Shown in pieces: positions 46,258 to 55,270 of a DNA stretch of 64,000 nt. The notes beneath the pieces are model-generated. The model did no database searches. It had not been told where the DNA came from and worked only from the letters and a program-made list of their open reading frames with translations. Position numbers and translations under genes: made by a program. Every line of letters begins with the position of its first letter. The first letter of the stretch is position 1. This DNA comes from an uncultured bacterium (GTDB lineage: Bacteria > Bacillota > Clostridia > TANB77 > CAG-508): NCBI GenBank assembly GCA_905215935.1, contig CAJMRY010000002.1, forward strand, positions 318,754 through 382,753. The letters are read 5' to 3'.

Positions 46258-46749
46258 ATGGATAGAGTAGATAAAATAAATTATTATTTAGATATAGCAG
46301 AAACTATTTTAGAAAGGGGAACATGTCTTAGAAAGAATTATGGTTGTATTATAGTAAAAAATGACGAAATTATATCTACTGGTTATTCTGGTGCTCCAAG
46401 GAATAGAAAAAACTGTTTAGATTTAGGATATTGTGTAAAAAAGAAGCTTTATCCTGATGTAAGACATGGTGGATATGATGCTTGTAGAAGTGTTCATGCA
46501 GAACAAAACGCTATGCTTAGTGCTGCACGTAAAGATATGATTGGTGGATCTATGTATTTAGTTGGAATTAGAAAAGATACAGGTATCTATGAAGAAGGTG
46601 CTAAACCCTGCCAAATGTGTAGAAAACTAATTATAAATTCTGGTATAGAAAAAGTATATGTCCGAATTGATAAATTTAAATATTTAGAAATATCAGTTAA
46701 TGATTGGATAGAAAATGATGATTTATTAAATGGTAAAATAACTTATTAA
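46258..46749 (+). CDS. Deoxycytidylate deaminase
   Basis: 163 residues. Zinc ligands and the catalytic Glu are in SVHAEQNAMLSAA (HAE) and KPCQMCRKLIINSG (PCxxC). GCIIVKNDEIISTGYSGAPRNRKNC is the dCMP-specific region (ComEB type). It converts dCMP to dUMP for thymidylate synthesis. AAAGGAG precedes the ATG. A possible promoter is TTGACC at 46188 with TAATAT at 46212. Confidence 0.95.
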   Translation: MDRVDKINYYLDIAETILERGTCLRKNYGCIIVKNDEIISTGYSGAPRNRKNCLDLGYCVKKKLYPDVRHGGYDACRSVHAEQNAMLSAARKDMIGGSMYLVGIRKDTGIYEEGAKPCQMCRKLIINSGIEKVYVRIDKFKYLEISVNDWIENDDLLNGKITY

Positions 46750-46784
46750 TAATAGTTCCTTAATACCTTATATTGAAATTTTAA

Positions 46785-46838
46785 AAAATCCTCAAATATA
46801 TTATCAAATTTGTTTTGGTGACTATATTTGAGGATTTT
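46785..46838. terminator. Bidirectional terminator
   Basis: AAAATCCTCAAATATA pairs perfectly with TATATTTGAGGATTTT. It lies between the convergent dCMP deaminase and pentapeptide genes. Confidence 0.85.
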
Positions 46839-46863
46839 AAATTATAGTTTTATTATTACTATA

Positions 46864-47511
46864 TTACTTAACAATTATTCCTAACAGTTTAGATAATTCC
46901 AGTGCCTGATAAGTATTCACGATAGCTCCTTTTAAATCTTGAATACCCACAACTATTCCATCTATACTAGATGTAGAAAAATCGATTCCATTCAAATTAG
47001 TTTTAAATAAATTTGCAAGCGATAGATTAGATTCTTTAAATTTAACCTCTTTTAAGATTGTTTCTTGTATACTGCTACTTACTAAATTTGTATTATCAAA
47101 CATTGTTCTTTTAATTGTAGACATAGATAAATTACTATAGTTTAAATTACTGTTCTTTACTAATATATTATAAAAATTAGTGTTTGAGAAATTCGAACCT
47201 ACAAATTTACAATTTATAAATGTTGTTCTTACTATATACGATTCACTAAAATCGGTATTAGAGAAATCGCAATTTTCAAATATAACATCTGTGAAACTAT
47301 TCTTTGTAAATTCAGAGTTTAAAATTCTGCAATTTTTAAATACACATTTACTAAATTCTGTTTTATATGATTGTATATTATTTGCTGTACAATTATTAAA
47401 TTCTATTTTACATATATCTTCTTCTTTGTAATTACTTTCCTCTATTTCATTTTGTATATTATCTTTTTTTGTTAATTCATCTCCAATAATGATTGGTTTT
47501 AATATATCCAT
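46864..47511 (-). CDS. Pentapeptide-repeat protein
   Basis: 215 residues. From about residue 28 to 185 there are A(D/N)LXX-type five-residue repeats in divergent form (NSEFTKNSFTDVIFENCDFSNTDFSESY, NLNYSNLSMSTIKRTMFDNTNL). They fold as a right-handed quadrilateral beta helix. Some relatives shield DNA gyrase (Qnr); most have no known role. There are no flanking clues. Confidence 0.88.
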   Translation of the reverse strand: MDILKPIIIGDELTKKDNIQNEIEESNYKEEDICKIEFNNCTANNIQSYKTEFSKCVFKNCRILNSEFTKNSFTDVIFENCDFSNTDFSESYIVRTTFINCKFVGSNFSNTNFYNILVKNSNLNYSNLSMSTIKRTMFDNTNLVSSSIQETILKEVKFKESNLSLANLFKTNLNGIDFSTSSIDGIVVGIQDLKGAIVNTYQALELSKLLGIIVK

Positions 47512-47783
47512 TGTAAAAATTTCCTTTTCTTATTTAACTTTAAATTTATTATAATTTTATCATATTTTTTTTTGGATGCAATATTATATGTATTTAATTA
47601 TAGTATAATTAGATAGTTTATTTTATTAATATAGTATTCTTTTTTCTTTATTAAACTTAAATACTATTGTTTATAGTTATACTCTTAAAGTTATGGAATT
47701 ATATAAATTTACATACTATTTGATTTTATTTCATTTTCCATATATAATCTATACACAAAAATAATTAATTGGAGGACTTTTTA

Positions 47784-48678
47784 GTGAATTTAAGTTATAT
47801 TATACGGAGAAGAAGATTTATTTTTTAATGTTAAAGAAGTTTTAAAAATTAAATTTGAAATTTCAGATCGTTTACTTTTAAAATTAAAAAAGAACAACAA
47901 AATATTTTTAAATGATTCTATTTGCAAAGTTAATGAAAAAGTTAAGAAGCGGAGATAAAGTTTCTTTTTTAATAGATTTTGAAGAAGATAATAATAATAT
48001 AGTTCCAACTAAAATGAATTTACAAATTATTTACGAAGATAATTCTTTTATTGTTATAAATAAACCAAGTAATACCCCTGTTCATCCTTCTATGTTACAT
48101 TATGAAAATAGTTTATCTAATGGTATACGTTATTATTTTGATACTATAGGTTTGAAAAAGAAAATTAGGCCAGTTAATCGTTTAGATAAAGATACTTCTC
48201 GGAATTGTTATTTTTGCTAAAAATGAATATATTCAGGAATGTTTGGTAAGGCAAATGAAGTCACATACCTTTAAGAAAGAATATTTAGCTATTTGTGATG
48301 GAGTTTTTGAAGATGATAATAAGAAGCGGAACTATAAATTTTCCAATTGCAAGAAAAGAAAATAGTATTATCGAAAGATGTGTAGATTCAAATGGAGATA
48401 CTGCAATTACGCACTACAATGTATTAAAAAGCAATTTTAATTACTCTTTAGTATATTGTTTACTTGAAACAGGAAGAACTCATCAAATTCGAGTTCATTT
48501 ATCTTATATTGGTCACCCTATTTTAGGAGATACACTTTATGGTAAAGAATCTAATCTAATTAATAGACAAGCTTTACATGCTTATAAAGTAAGCTTTATT
48601 CATCCAATTACAAAAGAAAATGTAACATATATAGCAGACTTACCAAAAGATATAAATATTCTCTGCAAGCAACTTTAG
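47784..48678 (+). CDS. RluA-family pseudouridine synthase, with four +1 shifts at CGG
   Basis: About 296 residues when joined, normal for RluD/RluA. Start is GTG 47784 behind GGAGG. Skipping C47805 gives NLSYIIGEEDLFFNVKEVL. Skipping C47950 gives VKKGDKVSFLI at the end of the S4-like domain. Skipping C48200 gives RLDKDTSGIVIFAKN, the catalytic block with its Asp. Skipping C48327 gives NKKGTINFPIARKE, matching the usual GTIxxPIxR. The remaining motif ETGRTHQIRVHLSYIGHPILGDTLYG is intact. It modifies uridines in 23S rRNA or tRNA; the exact target is not determinable. Four breaks, all CGGA and all at glycine. Confidence 0.92.
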
Positions 48679-48818
48679 ATTAGTTCTTGTAGAGAATATT
48701 TGTTAATATTTTTCATTTTCAGCAATTCCTTTCATATATTTCTTATTACGCATGAGTATATCATATATTTTTTTATTTACTATATTTTAATTGTTGTTTT
48801 TATATTTTTTTATAAATG

Positions 48819-48880
48819 CAAAAATAGGCTTAAAACAAAGTCTGCTGAAAAAGCAGACTCTTTAAAACCTATTTTTTTTT
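48819..48880. terminator. Nested bidirectional terminator between rluA and rnpB
   Basis: An inner stem GTCTGC..GCAGAC and an outer stem AAAATAGG..CCTATTTT are followed by a T10 run. It serves both convergent units. Confidence 0.85.
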
Positions 48881-48885
48881 TGATA

Positions 48886-49232
48886 AATATAAGTAAATCT
48901 GTAAGCCGGGTTCTGTCGTGAATAGTCATTTATCTAGTACATATATTACTATATGTCTCAAGCCACCAAATTAAGAAGATGACGAGCAGTCTTAACCTTC
49001 TAGATTAGGTGTTGCTCCAGATGGGGTTTACACTGCCTAGTATGTCACCATACTAGCGGTGAGCTCTTACCTCGCCTTTTCATCCTTTCCTAAAGAATAA
49101 ACTTTAGGTGGTTATTTTCTGTTGCACTTTCCTTAAGGTTTCCCTCACTGGACGTTATCCAGCATCATTGCTCTGTGGAGCCCGGACTTTCCTCGTACGC
49201 TGCCTTTAGGCCGTGCTATACGCGACTATTTA
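48886..49232 (-). ncRNA. rnpB: RNase P RNA
   Basis: On the minus strand the conserved 5' block GAGGAAAGTCCGGGCTCC lies at about 49195-49178 and the 3' signature ACAGAACCCGGCTTA at about 48914-48900. The length of about 345 bases and internal helices fit bacterial RNase P RNA, which matures tRNA 5' ends. It is GC-rich compared with surroundings. End points are approximate. Confidence 0.95.
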
Positions 49233-49297
49233 ATTTACTCTAAATTGTATTTTAAAACATATTATGTGTATTTGTCAAGTGGTAAATATATTCTTAT

Positions 49298-50263
49298 TTA
49301 TTTCAATGGAACATATCCTCCTGCTTCAACAGTCTTTTGTCCCTCTTCAGTCTTAAGCCATTCAACTAATTTTCTTGTATTACTATCTTGTGGTTCATCT
49401 TTTCTATAAATAGCATAAACAATTTTTGAAAGTGGATAACTTCCATCTGCTATAGTTTCATCAGATGGATATACTCCATTTATAGATAAGAATTTTATGC
49501 TATCTTTTACATATTGTTCTTTAGCATATAAATAGATTGAATATCCTATAGAATTTTTGCTATTTTCGTAAGATGCAATTTTATCAATTAACCCAGACAT
49601 ATTAGTAAGTTCTAAGCTTTGTGGTACATCCATCATCTTTAAGCCTTTCATTACCATTTTTTCCATTAAATTTTGGCTTCCTGAGTTTTTCTCTCTTTGA
49701 TAAGCCACTATTGGTGCATCTTCGCCTCCAACTTCTGACCAATTAGTTATTTTTCCTGTATAAATACTTTGTATTTGTTCTATTGTTAAGTTGTCTATTG
49801 CATTATCTTTATTTTCTACAAAAACAAACCCATCTCTTCCAATTCCTACCATTTCAAATTCAACTCCAGCTTTTTTTGCCTGGTTTAAAATATCATCTGA
49901 TGGTTCTGAAACGAAAATTAAATCTGTTTTTTTATTAATTAAATTTTCATATGCTTTTGCAGTTGTATTATGAACAATAAATTCTTCAGCTTCTTCATCT
50001 GTCATATTAAGTACAGATTTTGCAATTTCTACAGACATTGGTCTCATTGCTGTTGCACCATCTACTTTTGGATATTCTTCTTTACTTAATTTATACTCTT
50101 CTTGTTTTTCTTCGCTTACTTTAGCTTCTTCTATAGTATTATTAGTTACATTATTTATGTTTTCTGGATTATTATTGAAATTTGCTAAAAAATATGTTAC
50201 TCCTAATGCTATTAATAATATTATTAGTATTATTAAAAATATAATTACTCCCTTTTTTTTCAT
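49298..50263 (-). CDS. PstS-like phosphate-binding protein, membrane anchored
   Basis: 321 residues. An uncleaved N-terminal helix (VIIFLIILIILLIALGVTYFL) is followed by a short linker and a periplasmic-binding fold of the PBP-like domain 2 class. Motifs are YPKVDGATAMRPM, IYTGKITNWSEVGGEDAPIVAYQREKNSGSQ and TEEGQKTVEAGGYVPL. NSGSQ is the phosphate-contact loop. pstC, pstA and pstB are not here, so it may act as a sensor or stand-alone binder. It lies immediately after the 645-residue gene. Confidence 0.85.
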   Translation of the reverse strand: MKKKGVIIFLIILIILLIALGVTYFLANFNNNPENINNVTNNTIEEAKVSEEKQEEYKLSKEEYPKVDGATAMRPMSVEIAKSVLNMTDEEAEEFIVHNTTAKAYENLINKKTDLIFVSEPSDDILNQAKKAGVEFEMVGIGRDGFVFVENKDNAIDNLTIEQIQSIYTGKITNWSEVGGEDAPIVAYQREKNSGSQNLMEKMVMKGLKMMDVPQSLELTNMSGLIDKIASYENSKNSIGYSIYLYAKEQYVKDSIKFLSINGVYPSDETIADGSYPLSKIVYAIYRKDEPQDSNTRKLVEWLKTEEGQKTVEAGGYVPLK

Positions 50264-52201
50264 TTATTTTTTCCTCCTTATAATTAAAATTATTATACAA
50301 ACTACAATTAAAAATACTATTACTCCCATACTAATAAAAATTATAGTATTAAAATTTTGTTTTATTGGTTCTTCATAGGATTTATCTTGATAAGATTTGT
50401 CTTGTTCGGTTTCTTCTTGGTTATTAATCAACTCTGAAGTTTCTTTAGGAACAATTTCATCTTTTTCTATTTTTAAATCACTTAATTGTTTATCTGTATC
50501 TTGTTTTGTTTTTTCATTTTTAGTTTTATTTGTTTGTAATAATTGTTTTGCTCTATCAGTTTGCAAAACAGCGCTTGTTGAAACAAGTCCTCTTGCATAA
50601 GAATCATAAAAACCATCCCAAAAATAATTAATAACTTTCTTTCCATCTTTTTGTTCTATAGAACCTATGTACTGTATAACACAAGGTATTTCAGAATTTA
50701 TCAATCCATAATCTGTAGAATTTTCTTTCAAAACTTCCTTATAATATTGTTGTTCTGTATATTCAGTATTTTCAAAATTATTATTTCCTTTTACAAAAGC
50801 TTTGGCTATTGATAAATTATCTTTTCCATTATATGCTACATATCCATCCTCAAAATATTCATATGGAGCTTTTTTATATTCCCCATTATACAACATTGTT
50901 CTAATATACATATCAGCATTAATCATATTTACATATTCTACTTTTTCTTCATCTGTTGCATCTATATCTTTTCCTAAAAATATTATTTTTGCACCAGTCT
51001 CTTGCGCTTTTGCAAGACTATATAGATTTGTAGTGATAATTGTTAGTTCATCTTTTTTAGTAAGTTCTGTTGTAATATTACATTCACTAGAACTATCTGT
51101 TGTCTTATCTACATATAGCTCTTCACCGTTTGTTGTAAGTACATAATCTATACATACTATCTTACCTAATAAAGGTAATTCTTTAGAATTTGTACAATTT
51201 TGTAAAATTATATCTTTTAATAATATGTTGCTATTATTTAATTCATAGCTATCTGAAAGACTATCAATATATTTATTATTGTTATCATTAAGTATTTTTT
51301 TAACAATATAATATTTTACAATAGATTTTATATTTTTTGATATATTTTCTTCTCCATTTTCATCAATTACTATTTCTATTCCAGTTAATCTTTTTAGTAC
51401 CATATCTATTTCTAATCTTTTTATTCCTTCTCCTCTATCATAAAAATCTGTATTGTAATTTATAGTTATACCATTTTTTTCCCAGTCTGGAAGCAAATTT
51501 AATATTTTCTTATCAATATCTGTTAATTCTTTATCTCTTCCATATAGTAGATTGTCATAAGAATCTTTTTCAACAATAATATCTTTTGTTATAGAATTTA
51601 CTTTAAAATTATAATATTCAATAGAGATGGTATTATCTTTAAATGTATAATGAGCTGGATGTACTTTTGTTACTAAAGGAATATCCTTTTCTTGTAATAT
51701 AATATCTACTTTTGCTTTTTTTATTGTTTTATTTCCTAAACCTAAGTCTTCAAAATTATATTTTATTACTTTTGATTTTTTTAAATCATTCACTGTTTGA
51801 TATACAATTAATATTTTCTTTGCTTCATTTGGTTTCATTTTAATATTAAAAGTATAGCCCTTTTCATCTGTTTTTTGATATTTTACTTCTATACCATTTA
51901 CCATGATTTTTAAAGTCTTTATTTTTGTTTCTATGATGTCATTTTTTATTGGCAAAGTAATTGTTTCTTGTCTACTTTTATTTGATGTATTTTTTATTAT
52001 AGTAGATGTTCCAATAATAGAGTTAATTGTGTCGATTTTAACTTCCGTGCTTAGTATCTCTATTTGGTTTGAATCGCTAATATTAATACTATTTCCATTA
52101 TAGTATGTTATAGAATTAGTGCTGCACAATATTGCATGCGAACTAATAACAATTAATATTATTAGAAATAAAATTACAGTTCTTAATAAAAATTTCTTCA
52201 T
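50264..52201 (-). CDS. Large uncharacterised exported protein
   Basis: 645 residues. A signal-type N-terminus (LRTVILFLIILIVISSHAILC) and a C-terminal membrane helix (TIIFISMGVIVFLIVVCIIILII) with a basic tail make it a surface protein anchored at its C-end. The N-terminal third has beta-sandwich texture (EVKIDTINSIIGTSTIIKNTS). The last part is a charged spacer (TKNEKTKQDTDKQLSDLKIEKDE). No family is recognised. It ends one base before the PstS-like gene begins, so a joint function is likely. It is translated from ATG 52201 behind AAAGGGGG. Confidence 0.8.
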   Translation of the reverse strand: MKKFLLRTVILFLIILIVISSHAILCSTNSITYYNGNSINISDSNQIEILSTEVKIDTINSIIGTSTIIKNTSNKSRQETITLPIKNDIIETKIKTLKIMVNGIEVKYQKTDEKGYTFNIKMKPNEAKKILIVYQTVNDLKKSKVIKYNFEDLGLGNKTIKKAKVDIILQEKDIPLVTKVHPAHYTFKDNTISIEYYNFKVNSITKDIIVEKDSYDNLLYGRDKELTDIDKKILNLLPDWEKNGITINYNTDFYDRGEGIKRLEIDMVLKRLTGIEIVIDENGEENISKNIKSIVKYYIVKKILNDNNNKYIDSLSDSYELNNSNILLKDIILQNCTNSKELPLLGKIVCIDYVLTTNGEELYVDKTTDSSSECNITTELTKKDELTIITTNLYSLAKAQETGAKIIFLGKDIDATDEEKVEYVNMINADMYIRTMLYNGEYKKAPYEYFEDGYVAYNGKDNLSIAKAFVKGNNNFENTEYTEQQYYKEVLKENSTDYGLINSEIPCVIQYIGSIEQKDGKKVINYFWDGFYDSYARGLVSTSAVLQTDRAKQLLQTNKTKNEKTKQDTDKQLSDLKIEKDEIVPKETSELINNQEETEQDKSYQDKSYEEPIKQNFNTIIFISMGVIVFLIVVCIIILIIRRKK

Positions 52202-52380
52202 TAGTTTCCCCCTTTCGCAAAAATTATAATATTAAAATAATTTATTGTCAAAATATTACTTTTTCAATATGATCTCATATTTTTATAAAAGTAATTGATA
52301 TATTTTTTATATAATTATTATACAGTATCAATGTTATGTATACCCGCTTTTCCTTTTAGTGAATATATACTTTTGACATT

Positions 52381-52434
52381 GGCACAAACTTAACATAAAT
52401 ATAAAATAATTTTCATGCGTGTCAACTTATTATG
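52381..52434. repeat. 54-base repeat, copy A
   Basis: Starts GGCACAAACTTAACATAAAT and ends GTCAACTTATTATG. It matches 59500-59552 over its whole length with about 10 differences. The surrounding 52202-52665 holds no gene. Confidence 0.65.
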
Positions 52435-52665
52435 ATTACTATTATTCTTTTTATATTTTATTGTGTTTTATTTATATTTCTCTTTCATATACAGTTATAC
52501 ATCTAAAAAACAACTTTTTATTATATAAAATCTTAACTTTATTTATTAAAAATACAAAAAAAGAACCTACTACTTCCCTATTTCATAAGAAAGTCTTAGA
52601 TGCTTTTTATTTAACTAATAATTATTCATTTTAATAGAATTTATTTTTGAAATTACAATGATACA

Positions 52666-53652
52666 CTACAACATATTTAATTCTTGTATTGCATTTTTGT
52701 ATTTTATTAAAAATACCTCTTTATCTTTTGCTTCTATGCTATTTTGTGCTTCTTTAAGTAATAAATATGCACGATTAACATTTAGCTTTTTATTTTTATC
52801 AATATTAACATTATTTATTATTGTACTAAATTCCCCATTTGCTTTTGAAACTTCTGCACTCATATCTTCCCATTTATCGGAGTTTATCATACAAAAAGCT
52901 GTTAATAAGTGTGCTTTTGTATTTAAGATACTTTTTTTAATTTCGTTATCTGAATATGAATTTAAATATTTTGGTAGCAGATTATATAATTTCGATAAAT
53001 CATCTAATGCTCCTTGTTTATTTTTATCTTTGGCACGAATTGCTAAACTATCTAAAAGTTTATTAAATTCTAAAATATCATTACTATTAATACCTGCTGT
53101 ATGCATATCAATTGTTATAGTAGTCCATATAGAATATAAGTTTTCTATTTCAATTTTTACTAAATCCCATGCAATATCTTCATTTTGGTCTAATGATAAT
53201 ATATTATCTTCTGTAAGTTTAAATATTTTATTTTGTTCTTTATCGTCTCCTGAAGAAGATTGTTCTTGACTTGATTCATCCTTAGCGGCAGACCCAGAAC
53301 TAGATTCAGAATCCGAACCAGACTCTCCTTCCGATTCTGAACTTGATTCTCCTTCTGAGGATGCTTTACTACCACCTTGTCCCGATTGTCCAGAATCTGA
53401 AGAATTTCCCTTGCTCTCATCTTTCTCTTCCTTTACATCTTCAGATGTAACTTTATAATTAGAAAAAGATATATTATTTAACATATTCATTAAAGATACA
53501 AATTTTGTATCTAAATATTGTATTTCTTTATCTAGCTTTTGTTTTGATACCTCTTCTTCACTTTGCTTTTCACCACATCCTGTTAGTGTTAAAAACATAA
53601 AAATAATTAATATACTAAGTATTATACTTTTAAAAAAATTCTCTTTTGGCAT
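52666..53652 (-). CDS. Lipoprotein with a Ser/Glu/Gly-rich linker
   Basis: 328 residues from ATG 53652; a GTG at 53667 is the alternative. A signal peptide ends in the lipobox LTLTGCGEK, so it should be a membrane-linked lipoprotein. A low-complexity linker of about 70 residues (SGQSGQGGSKASSEGESSSE) follows. Then comes a helical domain of about 190 residues with no known family, containing YLNSYSDNEIKKSILNTKAHLLTAFC. The repeated TCG codons here give out-of-frame CGG only. A possible envelope or spore role is inference. Confidence 0.75.
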   Translation of the reverse strand: MPKENFFKSIILSILIIFMFLTLTGCGEKQSEEEVSKQKLDKEIQYLDTKFVSLMNMLNNISFSNYKVTSEDVKEEKDESKGNSSDSGQSGQGGSKASSEGESSSESEGESGSDSESSSGSAAKDESSQEQSSSGDDKEQNKIFKLTEDNILSLDQNEDIAWDLVKIEIENLYSIWTTITIDMHTAGINSNDILEFNKLLDSLAIRAKDKNKQGALDDLSKLYNLLPKYLNSYSDNEIKKSILNTKAHLLTAFCMINSDKWEDMSAEVSKANGEFSTIINNVNIDKNKKLNVNRAYLLLKEAQNSIEAKDKEVFLIKYKNAIQELNML

Positions 53653-53759
53653 TAGCTTTATTCTCACCTCAAGAATATTATTCCAAAAAAATTACCTTTT
53701 ATTCTCTGTATAGATATAAAAATAAAATATAATAATATTATTAAAGGAGATATTTTAAA

Positions 53760-54041
53760 ATGAATTCTATAGTAAAGTTATATAGCGAAAATAAAGGTGA
53801 AATAACAAAATTTCTAAATGAATTTTTTGATAGAGAGTTTAAGCTAGAAAACGATTTAGAATGGCAAAAGGAATTTGAAAATCCTATTGAGATTGTTGAT
53901 ATTATAGGTACATTTATTGAGAATAATGATATTTATAAAATTAATATGTGGATTAGTATTGATAAAAATTGTTTTATTAATGTTACTGATGATAATGCAG
54001 ATGAACTTATTCGCTATTTATATGAGAGATTTCCATATTAG
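53760..54041 (+). CDS. Small uncharacterised acidic protein (93 residues)
   Basis: MNSIVKLYSENKGEITKFLNEFF to ELIRYLYERFPY, behind AAAGGAG. It is acidic and probably cytoplasmic, with no membrane helix or cysteine cluster. I recognise no family; similar short proteins occur near dtd and tRNA-related genes in Clostridia (weak recollection). It converges with dtd across a REP-like hairpin. Confidence 0.75.
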   Translation: MNSIVKLYSENKGEITKFLNEFFDREFKLENDLEWQKEFENPIEIVDIIGTFIENNDIYKINMWISIDKNCFINVTDDNADELIRYLYERFPY

Positions 54042-54069
54042 ATTTGCCATGACGCAATCAATTGCCATT

Positions 54070-54152
54070 GCCATTAGGTGCCATTAGGGACGGAGCATTT
54101 TGACATATTTTAAAAATATGTCAAAATGCTCCGTCCCTAATGGCACCTAATG
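54070..54152. repeat. REP-like palindromic hairpin 3
   Basis: Near-perfect arms of about 39 bases containing GCCATTAGGGACGGAGCATT around a short AT centre. CCATT units are repeated at the left edge. It is a close relative of the hairpin at 22277, between convergent genes. Confidence 0.85.
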
Positions 54153-54191
54153 ACAAAAATCCCTGTCTTTAATCACAACCCACTCATGTAA

Positions 54192-54630
54192 TTAATTCTC
54201 TAACACAATTGTCACTGGCCCATCATTTATCAATTCTATTTTCATATCTGCTCCAAACTTTCCAGTTTCAACAACTATATCTTGTTTTTTACACTCTCCG
54301 TACAAAATATTCATATAAAGGTTCTGCAAGTTCCGGTCTTGCAGCATTTATAAAAGACGGTCTATTACCATTTTTGCAATCTGCATATAACGTAAATTGT
54401 GATACTAATAGAAGCTCACCTTTTATATCTTTTATAGACAAATTCATTTTTCCTTTACAATCAGAAAAAACTCTAAGGTTGGTTAATTTTTTTACTAGAT
54501 AATCTGCATTTTCCTTAGTGTCATCATTTGATATTCCTATTAAAACTAAAAAGCCTTCATTTATGTTTCCAATAACATTTTCTTCTACTCTTACTTTTGC
54601 ATTTTTCACTCTTTGTACTACTAATTTCAT
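54192..54630 (-). CDS. dtd: D-aminoacyl-tRNA deacylase, with a +1 shift at CGG
   Basis: Dtd removes D-amino acids from mischarged tRNA. The frame MKLVVQRVKNAKVRVEENVIG, LVSQFTLYADCKNGNRPSF and AARPELAEPLYEYFV runs to GTA CGG A. Skipping C54300 gives YEYFVGECKKQDIVVETGKFGADM and the conserved NDGPVTI near the C-terminus. The joined length is 145 residues, normal for DTD. Unshifted, the protein would lose the GPVTI active-site segment. Confidence 0.93.
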
Positions 54631-54678
54631 TTCAAAACATTTCTCCTTAAAATATTTGTTTTATTATTTTACATACTA

Positions 54679-55128
54679 TTATTTTTCATCATCTTCTATT
54701 TCACTATTGTTTGTAACATTTACATTTTTATTTTCTTCTAATTGTTCTTCATCCATATTTTTATTATTTTGTGGCTCTCCACAGCTAGGACAAAATTTAA
54801 AATCCAATTCCATTTCATAACTACACTTTTTACATTGTTTTAAATCTCTAAGTTTTAAAAGTTCCATTCTTGTAATCTCAATTTCATCAGCATATACATC
54901 AATTTCTTTACATACTTCTTCTATTTTTGAAACAATGTCTATTTTTTCTTCTCTTACATGATTTTCATATACTTCTTTTCCAATTTCATTATATAAATCA
55001 TCTATTTTTTGTTTATCTTCATTCATTAATGATTTTAATTTTGCAATCTTAGTAATCTTACCAGTCTTTTCTTGTGTGTATTTATATGTGCTAGTTGCAG
55101 TTTTTGTTAATTTATCTAAAAAATTCAT
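54679..55128 (-). CDS. Coiled-coil protein with a zinc ribbon
   Basis: 149 residues. A helical N-terminal part of about 95 residues predicted as coiled coil (KIAKLKSLMNEDKQKIDDLYNEIGKEVYENH) is followed by a zinc ribbon CKKCSYEMELDFKFCPSCGEPQ and an acidic tail. Similar zinc-ribbon proteins are common in Clostridia, with no fixed role. It lies between dtd and gpsA, on the same strand. Confidence 0.82.
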   Translation of the reverse strand: MNFLDKLTKTATSTYKYTQEKTGKITKIAKLKSLMNEDKQKIDDLYNEIGKEVYENHVREEKIDIVSKIEEVCKEIDVYADEIEITRMELLKLRDLKQCKKCSYEMELDFKFCPSCGEPQNNKNMDEEQLEENKNVNVTNNSEIEDDEK

Positions 55129-55270
55129 AATATACGTTCTCTCCTTTTAACTTTATATATTATAGGTATAATATTAAAAACAGATATAAAATATTACCTG
55201 TATTTTAAATATTTTATATCTGTTTTTACAAAAATAATATTTATGTATATTATTAGTATTTTTCATTTTT

